A stretch of 6,443 nucleotides of DNA from Bacillota bacterium (GTDB lineage Bacteria; Bacillota; Sulfobacillia; JAJZIM01; JAJZBP01): positions 1 through 6,443 of the forward strand of contig JAJZBP010000119.1 in the NCBI GenBank assembly GCA_021798855.1, given 5' to 3'. Position numbers and translations under genes: made by a program. Below are positions 1 through 4,938 of this stretch, piece by piece (the first letter of the stretch is position 1; every line of letters begins with the position of its first letter). The notes beneath the pieces are model-generated. The model had not been told where the DNA came from. It saw nothing but the letters and a program-made list of their open reading frames with translations, and did not search any database.

Positions 1-1
1 G

Positions 2-65
2 CCCAACGTGCCGGTGGCACGTTGGGGGAGGCTCCCGTTTCGGCGGAGAACGGCCTGCCGTTCTC
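2..65. repeat. Cluster of perfect inverted repeats at the left edge
   Basis: Three inverted repeats follow one another. Positions 2-12 (CCCAACGTGCC) pair perfectly with 16-26 around a GGT loop. GGGA/TCCC flank a short loop near 26-36. GAGAACGG (46-53) pairs perfectly with CCGTTCTC (58-65) around CCTG. They lie just upstream of recognisable transposase coding sequence. They could be a structured RNA, an element end or a secondary insertion. I do not recognise a known RNA family, and the left edge of the window cuts off the context. Confidence 0.55.
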
Positions 66-112
66 AACCTACAGTGGGCAACGACGCATATGGGCCTTTT
101 TCACCAGACCCC

Positions 113-310
113 TTGGTGGAGGAGCGCCGCCGCCAGTTGGGCCGCCGCCTCTTGTTCACGACCCGCACCGATCTCACGGCCCGGCAGGTAATCCGCTTTT
201 ACAACCACGACAAGGCGGCGCTTGAGGAAAATTTCAAGGAGATCAAGTCGCCGGACTTGGTGCGCTTAAGCCCGCTCCGACACTTCAGCCCTGAGTTCGC
301 CCAAAGTTAG
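113..310 (+). pseudogene. Transposase remnant, IS1634/IS4-like C-terminal region
   Basis: The + strand reading frame here gives a stretch running from LGRRLLFTTRTDLTARQVI through FYNHDKAALEENFKEIKS to LRHFS. This has the layout of the C-terminal catalytic part of DDE transposases of the IS1634/IS4 group: a 'lltnrtdls' strand, then 'iirfYr.kd.vE..Fr.lKs', then 'lrP.yH'. The glutamate in ALEENFKEIKS would be the catalytic E of the DDE triad. The frame upstream of about position 113 does not look like transposase, and the protein stops soon after the LRHFS motif, well before the usual end. The fragment therefore lacks both its N-terminal DD part and its C-terminus and cannot be active. Its 3' end overlaps the 3' end of the opposite-strand antitoxin gene, so an insertion probably removed that gene's toxin partner (inference). 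Confidence 0.6.
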
Positions 311-448
311 CCTGCCGGGGCGAATGCCTTCTTCCAGAATCGTCATGTTCTCGCCTTGTAGAGAACGGTGGTGGCATTTGGCTTGTCTACGCAGCCCGTC
401 CATGAATTCAACGGGAATATTCTTTAAGGTTAGGTTTACTCCACCCAT
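266..448 (-). CDS. Orphan ribbon-helix-helix antitoxin (FitA/VapB-like)
   Basis: This 60-residue protein begins with NLTLKNIP (residues 5-12), followed by a basic helix and HHRSLQGE (26-33) and then ILEEGI. That is the pattern of FitA/VapB-type antitoxins (typically 'nLtiKNIPdeLyerLkerAkrHhRSLnsEvialLeeal'), which bind DNA through an Arc-like ribbon-helix-helix and neutralise a PIN-domain RNase. The start is supported by AAGGAAG about 8 bases upstream and by a promoter further up. The stop codon lies inside transposase-derived sequence, so the C-terminal tail (about residues 52-60), which would normally contact the toxin, may be a chimeric replacement. No PIN toxin follows in the window. DNA-binding capacity looks intact. 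It may persist as a regulator or be decaying. Confidence 0.65.
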   Translation of the reverse strand: MGGVNLTLKNIPVEFMDGLRRQAKCHHRSLQGENMTILEEGIRPGRLTLGELRAEVSERA

Positions 449-472
449 GCTTCAACTTCCTTGGCACCATTT

Positions 473-508
473 TGGTTCCATTTTAGAACCATACTTACTG
501 AATGTCAA
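473..508 (-). promoter_or_regulatory. Strong sigma-A promoter with operator-like inverted repeat for the RHH antitoxin
   Basis: On the - strand TTGACA (508-503) is followed after exactly 17 bases by TAAAAT (485-480). This is a near-consensus housekeeping promoter whose start point would lie some 25 bases before the antitoxin ATG at 448. An inverted repeat TGGTTC (473-478) / GAACCA (486-491) with a 7-base spacer covers the -10 box. This is where an autoregulating RHH antitoxin would be expected to bind. The octamer AGAACCAT (485-492) recurs twice in the hicBA promoter. Confidence 0.75.
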
Positions 509-660
509 CGACTGGATGCAAAGCGGAATAAAAACGGGCAAGACTTCAGCCTTACCCGTTCCCCTACCCGCTGCCAGCGCTGCTCCAGTTCCGCTTCCAG
601 CTCCCGCAGGATACCGGCGTTCTCCGGGCGGGTCAGGTGGCGGCTGGCCCCCATGGTCAT
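505..660 (-). other. Possible small ORF or gene remnant, 51 codons
   Basis: The - strand frame from ATG at 660 to TGA at 507-505 encodes 51 residues, with a helix-like, heptad-leaning middle (ENAGILRELEAELEQRW). The only Shine-Dalgarno-like sequence (AAGGAG near 683) is too far from the ATG to be convincing. The frame is closed upstream by a TAA near 699. The stop codon overlaps the -35 box of the antitoxin promoter. I do not recognise a family. It is either the tail of a gene lost by rearrangement or a chance ORF, and it lies in the otherwise gene-free 449-764 interval. Confidence 0.2.
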
Positions 661-703
661 CAGCCAGCCACGGGGATCTCCTTGCCATAATATACCTTAA
701 ATC

Positions 704-739
704 TTATCGAATCTTCAGAACCATGTTATAATGGTTCTG
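704..739 (+). promoter_or_regulatory. hicBA promoter with a 9-bp palindromic operator over the -10 box
   Basis: TATAAT (727-732) is a perfect -10 box, with a weak -35 candidate TTATCG (704-709) 17 bases upstream. Overlapping the -10 is a perfect inverted repeat: CAGAACCAT (716-724), a 6-base spacer, then ATGGTTCTG (731-739). A bound repressor would block polymerase directly. Autorepression is usual for toxin-antitoxin promoters. The short HicB encoded here has no separate DNA-binding domain, which leaves open what binds this site. Confidence 0.7.
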
Positions 740-764
740 ACACCTTCGTCTGGAGGTCCAAGCA

Positions 765-974
765 ATGAACAGGTTTGCCATCGTCGTGGAGCAATCCGGC
801 AACGAGTTTTTCGCTTATGTTCCGTCCCTGCCCGGCTGTACCAGCGGGGGCAAAACCCTGGGTGAAACCATAGAAAACACCAAAGAAGCAATTCTGCTCA
901 CCCTGGAATACATGCGGGAGCACGGCCTGACTCAACCCGAAAACGTGGAAATGGTGGCCGAGGTCATCGTCTGA
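765..974 (+). CDS. hicB: HicB-family antitoxin, short form
   Basis: This 69-residue protein is the antitoxin of a HicBA type II module. It is expected to bind the HicA mRNA interferase and mask its active site in the cytoplasm. The family signature is clear: FFAYVPSLPGC (residues 15-25), then GGKTLGETIENTKEAI (28-43), matching the usual 'Y.a.vPdlPGc.s.G.T..eA..n..eAi' partial RNase H fold. The protein ends straight after this domain. There is no C-terminal HTH or RHH DNA-binding extension of the kind longer HicB proteins use for autoregulation. The start is fixed by GGAGGT (752-757) 7 bases before the ATG. Its TGA shares one base with the hicA ATG (TGATG), so the two genes are translationally coupled. 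The antitoxin-first order is common in this family. Confidence 0.88.
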   Translation: MNRFAIVVEQSGNEFFAYVPSLPGCTSGGKTLGETIENTKEAILLTLEYMREHGLTQPENVEMVAEVIV

Positions 975-1201
975 TGCCCCCGTTGCCGCGCCTGTCGGCG
1001 ACCGAACTCAAAGCCAAGCTTCTGCGCATGGATTTTGTCATTGATCGGCAAAAAGGCAGTCATCTGGTCCTCCGTCACCAAGACGACCCGTCCCGATTCG
1101 CCGTGGTTGCCATGCACAGCGAAGGCATCGTTCCGCCGGGAACCCTAAAAGCTATTCTCACTACAGCCAGGGTTACCGCCGAAGAATTGAGCAAAACTTA
1201 A
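974..1201 (+). CDS. hicA: HicA-family toxin (mRNA interferase)
   Basis: This 75-residue HicA toxin belongs to a dsRBD-like family whose members cleave mRNA and arrest growth when HicB is degraded. The sequence follows the family: LPRLSATELKAKLLRMDF (4-21), DRQKGSHLVLRH (24-35) with the catalytic histidine at residue 30 in the GSH motif, then HSEGIVPPGTLKAIL (48-62) and a closing helix. Length and motifs look complete, so the toxin is probably functional. The start overlaps the end of hicB by one base, and hicB supplies coupled translation. The gene is convergent with the leftward ATPase-DUF4276-TusA cluster, with about 125 bp between stop codons. Confidence 0.88.
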   Translation: MPPLPRLSATELKAKLLRMDFVIDRQKGSHLVLRHQDDPSRFAVVAMHSEGIVPPGTLKAILTTARVTAEELSKT

Positions 1202-1232
1202 CCACCAGGCCACGGAAGGGTTGGCCTGCGGC

Positions 1233-1257
1233 ATTCCCCCCGCTTCGCGAGGGGAAT
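1233..1257. terminator. Hairpin between convergent hicA and the TusA gene; weak terminator candidate
   Basis: ATTCCCC (1233-1239) pairs perfectly with GGGGAAT (1251-1257), and an inner CGC/GCG closes a TTC loop. Only a short TTT follows on the + side and no T-run on the - side. It could be a modest bidirectional terminator for the two convergent transcripts, but the missing U-tract makes this uncertain. Confidence 0.35.
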
Positions 1258-1326
1258 TTGGAGCCTCTCCCAAGTGGAGGAAGTTATGGCTAAACTCAGG
1301 CTGCTTACAACCTAACCGCCCGGTTC

Positions 1327-1605
1327 TTATTTCAAAATCTCTCCGGTGCTTGCCTTCGCCGCCAGGCGGCATCCCGCCGTGCGGGTCAGGCGGATGCGGA
1401 AAAGGTCCCCGTGGTGTTCGATGCCGTCCAGTTGGTTGTTGGTCAACCGGAGCCAGGCGGGAATGTCCGCCAACATGGAGGTCTTGTTGGCGACGACCGT
1501 AAGCTGCTCGCCGGCTGCCAGCCGGCGCACCGCCTCGCTCAGGCGGATGATGGGCACCGCTCAACAGAGGCCGCGCAAGTCCAAAAGGCCTTTCGCGAGG
1601 GGCAT
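1327..1605 (-). CDS. TusA/SirA-family sulfur carrier with in-frame TGA at the catalytic Cys (probable selenoprotein)
   Basis: Reading from ATG 1605 and decoding one internal TGA (1563-1561, codon 15) as an amino acid gives 92 residues. The N-terminus LLDLRGLC-TGA-AVPII aligns with the TusA signature 'lDlrGl.CP.P', and the TGA sits exactly on the catalytic cysteine. The rest also follows the family: RLAAGEQLTVVAN (about 28-40), ADIPAWLRL (45-53), then a LFRIRLTR strand. TusA-type proteins carry persulfide sulfur for tRNA thiolation, cofactor or sulfur metabolism. AAGGAGG sits 6 bases before this ATG. The TGA-free part, starting from GTG 1557, would lack the active site and any good ribosome binding site. 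Odd points are a Cys directly before the recoded residue and Ala instead of the first Pro of CPxP. It lies 71 bp after the DUF4276 stop with no obvious promoter, so co-transcription is likely. The alternative is a pseudogene with a nonsense mutation. Confidence 0.75.
1523..1563 (-). promoter_or_regulatory. Candidate bacterial SECIS element downstream of the UGA
   Basis: Counting bases after the TGA, +15 to +19 (CCGCC) pair perfectly with +27 to +31 (GGCGG) around the 7-base loop TGAGCGA. A lower stem of six pairs (one G-U) joins CGGTGC (+2 to +7) to GCGCCG (+33 to +38), separated from the upper stem by an asymmetric internal loop. As I recall them, the bSECIS rules ask for an apical loop 16-37 bases after UGA, an upper stem of at least 4 bp and a G in the first two loop bases. 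All three are met: the loop starts at +20 and begins UG. In GC-rich coding DNA such hairpins also arise by chance. Confidence 0.55.
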
Positions 1606-1676
1606 AAGCCACCTCCTTCCAGTGTTGTGAGGTGTGAAGCGGGTTTCAGCGGCGCAAGCCGGCGAATTTTCGCTCT

Positions 1677-2234
1677 TCAGCCTGCGGCCAGTCGCCGTAT
1701 TCCGGCCAATAAAACAGCAAAGCTTGCAGAAGTGTTTTCGGACAGGCCAAGGTGCGGGCCGATCGCCCGAGAGCCAGCCATTTTCTGGTATACACCATTT
1801 GTCAAGCCTGACAATTCTTTGGAGGGATGGGGTAGTGTGTCTGGATTTCTAAATTTGCTTTTATTTTGTTGGGACGAGATTCCTCGCAATTCAAGCCCCT
1901 TTTCCACCGCCTGCAGATCTCCCAAATAAAAGCTTTCCAACTCACGACAAGCCACGCGAACACAAACATCGCTTTTCCCGGCTTGCCGGCAAAGATCGAC
2001 CAAATTTTGCTTTACCGCAACGCAATCTCCGGCATCCTGGTCTCGCAAGACGACAAAAAGCGAATTAGGCATCAACCAACCGCGCAATCGCTTGACCAAG
2101 TTTTTCTCCAAATCGCGCTTTCCCCGGAAGACAAGATAACGAATCGATATTCCCGACGGCAGAATGCGCGGCAACAATCCTTCCAGCATTTCTTTGGCTG
2201 AAGGTTCCTCCAGGAAGAAAACCATCGTTTTCAT
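1677..2234 (-). CDS. DUF4276 family protein, TOPRIM-like putative nuclease partner of the ATPase
   Basis: This 185-residue protein has the DUF4276 pattern. It opens with a hydrophobic strand and FLEEPSAKEML (residues 7-17), the position of a TOPRIM-like glutamate. FRGKRDL (36-42) follows, then FVVLRDQDAGDC (60-71) with a DxD motif at D65/D67, RELESFYLGDL (97-107), and a C-terminal NTSASFAVLLAGIRRL segment that completes the family. The conserved E plus DxD suggests a metal-dependent phosphotransfer or nuclease fold, by analogy with OLD/TOPRIM proteins (inference). The ATG at 2234 overlaps the TGA of the ATPase gene as ATGA. Translation is therefore coupled, and the two proteins probably act together. 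The - strand frame is open further upstream, but that extension lies inside the ATPase gene and resembles no protein. Confidence 0.8.
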   Translation of the reverse strand: MKTMVFFLEEPSAKEMLEGLLPRILPSGISIRYLVFRGKRDLEKNLVKRLRGWLMPNSLFVVLRDQDAGDCVAVKQNLVDLCRQAGKSDVCVRVACRELESFYLGDLQAVEKGLELRGISSQQNKSKFRNPDTLPHPSKELSGLTNGVYQKMAGSRAIGPHLGLSENTSASFAVLLAGIRRLAAG

Positions 2235-3418
2235 TGAGGATCGGCTTCCGTAAAGAGACCCTGCTCCCACAAATAGCCCATTTGATCTCCCTGGTCCATA
2301 TAGGCAACAATCTGCGGATCTGTGGCCGCACGGCGCACCTGGGTATAACCATCCTCTTTGAAGAACCAGAAAACTTCCTCCACCCCGGCTGCATTCAGAA
2401 AATCCGGCGAGTGGGTTGAGACGAACACCTGCCCCCCACGCACAGCGTAGGAGCGAAACTCTTCGGCCAGTTCCCAAAGCAGTTTTGGGTATAGCTGATT
2501 TTCCGGCTCCTCGACGCAAAGCAGAGGATGGGGCGCCGGATCATACAACAAGGTCAGATAAGCCAGCATTTTAATCGTACCGTCGGAAACATAGCGTGCC
2601 AGAAACGGATCCTCAAAAGCGCCGTCCTGGAATTTCAACAAGACGCGGCCCTCTTCCGTCGTTTTTGCTTCCACGTTGTTGATGCCAGGCACGCGGCTTT
2701 GCAAAAGCTTGAGAATCTTTTTGAAAACTTTAGGGTGGCGGCTGTGCAGATACTGGATCACCAGGGAAAGGTTTTCCCCTTCCCGGGACAGGTGTTCGGC
2801 ATAGCCGGCCTCCTGTTCCGGCCTAGCCCGGTTAATGTGAAAATCGGAAACGTGCCAGTTCTCAATCAGATTTCCCAAGGCCACCACAGCGGGAAAACGT
2901 TCAAATTGAGCCAACCCTTTGATGGCCAGAATATCCGTCGATTTCAAGACCTGATCCTCACGATGCAGGTCTTTAATGTCTGTAATTTGATCGAGTTCGT
3001 TGGTTACCGCCGAACCTTTTCCGTTGGAAAAGTCCAGGAAATGCCACGGCTGACCACTGCTTCCCCGACGGTATTTGAGGATTTCCCGTTCAACGTAGGC
3101 CCTGCCTTTTTTCTCGTTGATCTGCAAAAAGTAGGTCGTCAAAGGCGTATCTGATTTATCCCTGAATTTAAGTTCGATCTCAATTGCGCCGTCGGCATTA
3201 CGACTGCGGACTTCCCGAAAGCCGCGATTTCCGCCCAATTTGGCCAGGGCGGTATTGATATTACCGATCATGCAATCGCGCAGAAACCCGAAAACGCTGA
3301 AGATCGTGCTTTTCCCCGTTCCGTTGGCGCCGACGAAAACGCAAAAAGCTGGAAGATCGTTAAATTCCGCATCCTTAAAGGTCTTGAAATTTTTCAAGCG
3401 GATACTTTCGATTTTCAT
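2231..3418 (-). CDS. AAA family ATPase (AAA_15/AAA_21, ABC/SMC-like), putative defence effector
   Basis: This 395-residue protein has all the hallmarks of an ABC/SMC-like AAA_21 ATPase. The N-terminal strand IESIRLKNFKTFKD is typical of RecF/OLD-like ATPases. Other motifs are Walker A GANGTGKST (30-38), a shortened ABC signature VSDGTIKMLAYL (277-288), Walker B LLCVEEPE (299-306) with the catalytic glutamate pair, and H-loop FVSTHSPDF (332-340). ATP binding should drive dimerisation. The variable middle (about 60-270) would contain a sensing or helical arm. The start at 3418 is chosen because AAGGAGG lies 5 bases upstream; the 26 upstream in-frame codons have no such support. It is the first gene of a leftward cluster with the DUF4276 gene. 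ATPases of this type paired with a small TOPRIM-like protein occur in anti-phage systems such as PARIS (AriA/AriB). A defence role here is inference. Confidence 0.85.
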   Translation of the reverse strand: MKIESIRLKNFKTFKDAEFNDLPAFCVFVGANGTGKSTIFSVFGFLRDCMIGNINTALAKLGGNRGFREVRSRNADGAIEIELKFRDKSDTPLTTYFLQINEKKGRAYVEREILKYRRGSSGQPWHFLDFSNGKGSAVTNELDQITDIKDLHREDQVLKSTDILAIKGLAQFERFPAVVALGNLIENWHVSDFHINRARPEQEAGYAEHLSREGENLSLVIQYLHSRHPKVFKKILKLLQSRVPGINNVEAKTTEEGRVLLKFQDGAFEDPFLARYVSDGTIKMLAYLTLLYDPAPHPLLCVEEPENQLYPKLLWELAEEFRSYAVRGGQVFVSTHSPDFLNAAGVEEVFWFFKEDGYTQVRRAATDPQIVAYMDQGDQMGYLWEQGLFTEADPQ

Positions 3419-3507
3419 CGGATCCTCCTTGACATCGCCATCAAAACCGTTTGGCAACATCGCCGAAATTGTACATCTTCGCCCTGGCGATAACAAGCTT
3501 TCGTGTG

Positions 3508-3513
3508 ATTATA
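3508..3513 (-). promoter_or_regulatory. Candidate -10 box of the ATPase operon
   Basis: A perfect TATAAT on the - strand (3513 to 3508) lies about 90 bases before the ATPase ATG. No good -35 sequence is present at 16-18 bases, which suggests a weak or activator-dependent promoter with an untranslated leader of roughly 80 bases. Confidence 0.4.
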
Positions 3514-3542
3514 CACCAAGCGCGTTTGTCATATATCGTAAA

Positions 3543-3572
3543 TGAACCTGCGCATGAATGCATTGAACCTGC
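3543..3572. repeat. Tandem TGAACCTGC repeats, 21 bp apart, between divergent promoters
   Basis: TGAACCTGC occurs at 3543-3551 and again at 3564-3572. The 21-base period places both copies on the same face of the helix. The pair lies between the -10 box of the leftward ATPase operon and the rightward promoter near 3592-3620, where a regulator serving either operon could bind. No regulator gene is adjacent, and two 9-base copies could be chance. Confidence 0.4.
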
Positions 3573-3591
3573 TTCTCCCCCCGGAGAACAT

Positions 3592-3657
3592 TTGCGGCGG
3601 CCGGCGGGGGATGCTATATTAGTATGACCGCGAAGGCATCCTCTTTGATCCTTCGCG
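3592..3657 (+). promoter_or_regulatory. Candidate promoter of the DUF2301-ccdA operon and an 8-bp inverted repeat in its leader
   Basis: TTGCGG (3592-3597) and TATATT (3615-3620) are 17 bases apart and fit a moderate sigma-A promoter, with transcription expected near 3627. Immediately there, CGCGAAGG (3629-3636) and CCTTCGCG (3650-3657) form a perfect 8-bp inverted repeat with a 13-base spacer. Within the right arm, CTTCGCGAAG (3651-3660) is itself a palindrome. It may be an operator, or an RNA hairpin stabilising the 5' end of the transcript. Confidence 0.4.
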
Positions 3658-3678
3658 AAGCGAGTAAAGAACGGAGCC

Positions 3679-4275
3679 GTGAGCGTCACTCCACGTTTGG
3701 AGCGGGAGGTGGGAAGCCCCTTGGACGAAAGCAACTTCCTCCACTACAAGATCCCGGAAGGCTGCGGGCCCATCCGCTACACCTGGCGCCAGGACCGTCT
3801 TTACCGGGCGATCCTCCTCCTCATTCCGGCGGGCCTCTGCCTGGCGGCGGCGGGCTTCTTCTGGAACATAGCGGTTTTGCCTTGGGGGGTCGGCCTTTGG
3901 GACGCGGGCGTCCTGGGGAGCGCCCTGACCATCTTGATTTGGGATCGGAAGGTGAAGCGGATCATCGTCACCTCGGCCGTGGTGGGGATCGTCGTGCAAC
4001 TGCTGGCCCTGTTCCTGCCCCTGTCCGGTTTTCTCCTGCCTTTGGGGGCCGGGATAACGGCCATCGGGGCGGCCGGGATCAGCGGGAAGGAAGCGCACTG
4101 TTTTGCCATCCGCGAGGGCTGGTGGCTGATCCCGGTTTACGCGTTCACCGCCCTGACCTTTCTTTTCCAGCTCTTCGCCGCGGGCAGGTTATTGCTGGCG
4201 GTCACGGCCATTCTGGCCACCTCCTTCACCGTGCGCAAACTGTTGCTCCCCCTGATCGTGGTGGACGAGGAGTGA
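3679..4275 (+). CDS. DUF2301-like integral membrane protein
   Basis: This protein of up to 198 residues has a polar N-terminus (about 1-45, including YKIPEGCGPIRYTWRQDR) followed by several hydrophobic helices. A short loop, ISGKEAHCFAIREGW (about 134-148), separates two helix pairs. The 'GKE..CF' loop between membrane segments recalls DUF2301 predicted membrane proteins, whose function is unknown; this assignment is from memory and moderate. The GTG at 3679 has GGAG only 2 bases away. TTG at 3721, with GGGAGGTG about 9 bases upstream, is a reasonable alternative start giving 184 residues. Its TGA overlaps the ccdA GTG (GTGA), so the two are coupled, and a membrane redox role alongside CcdA is a fair guess. 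Confidence 0.6.
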   Translation: MSVTPRLEREVGSPLDESNFLHYKIPEGCGPIRYTWRQDRLYRAILLLIPAGLCLAAAGFFWNIAVLPWGVGLWDAGVLGSALTILIWDRKVKRIIVTSAVVGIVVQLLALFLPLSGFLLPLGAGITAIGAAGISGKEAHCFAIREGWWLIPVYAFTALTFLFQLFAAGRLLLAVTAILATSFTVRKLLLPLIVVDEE

Positions 4276-4934
4276 ACCTGGGGCTGGTGGCGGCTTTCGG
4301 GGCTGGCCTGGCGTCCTTCCTCTCGCCCTGTGTTCTGCCCCTGGTGCCCACTTACCTGCTCTACCTGGCGGGAGGGAGCACGGATAGAGCCCGGGTGCTG
4401 GGGCGGGCGGCCGCCTTCGTCCTTGGCTTTTCCCTGGTCTTCGTCGGCATGGGCCTTACTTCCACCGCCATCGGCCAATTTTTGCGCCTAAACCACGTGG
4501 TTTTGGGAAAGGCCGCAGGGATATTTCTCGTGCTGATGGGCGTGGCCATGCTGGGGCTTGCGCCCGGCTTCCTGCAGCGGGAAAAGCGCCTGCGGCTGGG
4601 AAGCGGCGGGGCTCTGCTCGTGGGGATGGTCTTCGCCGCCGGTTGGACCCCATGCGTGGGGCCGGTGTTGGCAGCGGTGCTGGCGCTGGCCGCCCAGGCG
4701 ACCGATCTTTGGGCCGGGGGCTTTTTGCTCCTTGTCTACGCCATCGGGTTGGCCGTGCCTTTTTTGCTCTGTGCCTATTTCCTGGAGAAGATCCTGCCCT
4801 GGGTCCGCAGGGTTGGGCCCCTGACGCCGGCGATCAAAGGGTTGACGGGGGCACTTATGGTGGGCCTGGGGATTATGATGTACCTGGGTGAGTTTGCGAG
4901 ACTTTCCGCCTACTTGACGATTTGGGGAGGGTGA
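4272..4934 (+). CDS. ccdA: Cytochrome c biogenesis protein CcdA (thiol-disulfide transmembrane carrier)
   Basis: This 220-residue polytopic membrane protein belongs to the DsbD/CcdA family, which passes reducing equivalents from cytoplasmic thioredoxin to extracytoplasmic thiol proteins, for example for haem attachment to c-type cytochromes. Two diagnostic motifs are present: SFLSPCVLPLVPTYLLYLAG (15-34), with the redox cysteine at 20, and AAGWTPCVGPVLAAVLALA (122-140), with the partner cysteine at 128. About six hydrophobic helices are arranged as two halves around these motifs, and the length is normal for the short CcdA form. The start is GTG 4272, overlapping the preceding TGA; GTG 4287 is an alternative. 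A Cys-rich mini-protein follows after 4 bases. No thioredoxin-like ResA or CcmG partner is visible in the window. Confidence 0.9.
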   Translation: MNLGLVAAFGAGLASFLSPCVLPLVPTYLLYLAGGSTDRARVLGRAAAFVLGFSLVFVGMGLTSTAIGQFLRLNHVVLGKAAGIFLVLMGVAMLGLAPGFLQREKRLRLGSGGALLVGMVFAAGWTPCVGPVLAAVLALAAQATDLWAGGFLLLVYAIGLAVPFLLCAYFLEKILPWVRRVGPLTPAIKGLTGALMVGLGIMMYLGEFARLSAYLTIWGG

Positions 4935-4938
4935 AACG

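Noticed and set aside
452..688. 78-codon - strand ORF between the antitoxin and hicB
   Set aside because: It is a low-complexity Gly/Pro/Ala-rich frame that runs through the antitoxin promoter and operator. There is no support for its start.
1145..1612. 155-codon - strand ORF covering hicA's end and the TusA region
   Set aside because: It is out of frame with both supported genes, is rich in Pro/Gly/Arg/His with no motif, and has no good start signal. The TusA reading frame explains the region.
1327..2231. Genome-wide reassignment of TGA (for example to Trp) as the explanation for the in-frame TGA
   Set aside because: ATPase, DUF4276, HicB, DUF2301-like protein, CcdA and the convergent membrane protein all end naturally at TGA, so TGA is a normal stop here.
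2235..2519. 95-codon upstream extension of the DUF4276 frame
   Set aside because: It lies inside the ATPase gene in another frame, has no family similarity, and the ATGA-coupled start at 2234 gives the normal DUF4276 N-terminus.
3419..3496. 26-residue N-terminal extension of the ATPase
   Set aside because: No ribosome site precedes it, whereas AAGGAGG sits 5 bases before the ATG at 3418, which also gives the typical IESIRLKNF N-terminus.
3624..4271. Long + strand extension upstream of ccdA
   Set aside because: It overlaps the DUF2301-like gene in a different frame and is low-complexity Gly/Pro/Arg. CcdA homology starts at about 4272.
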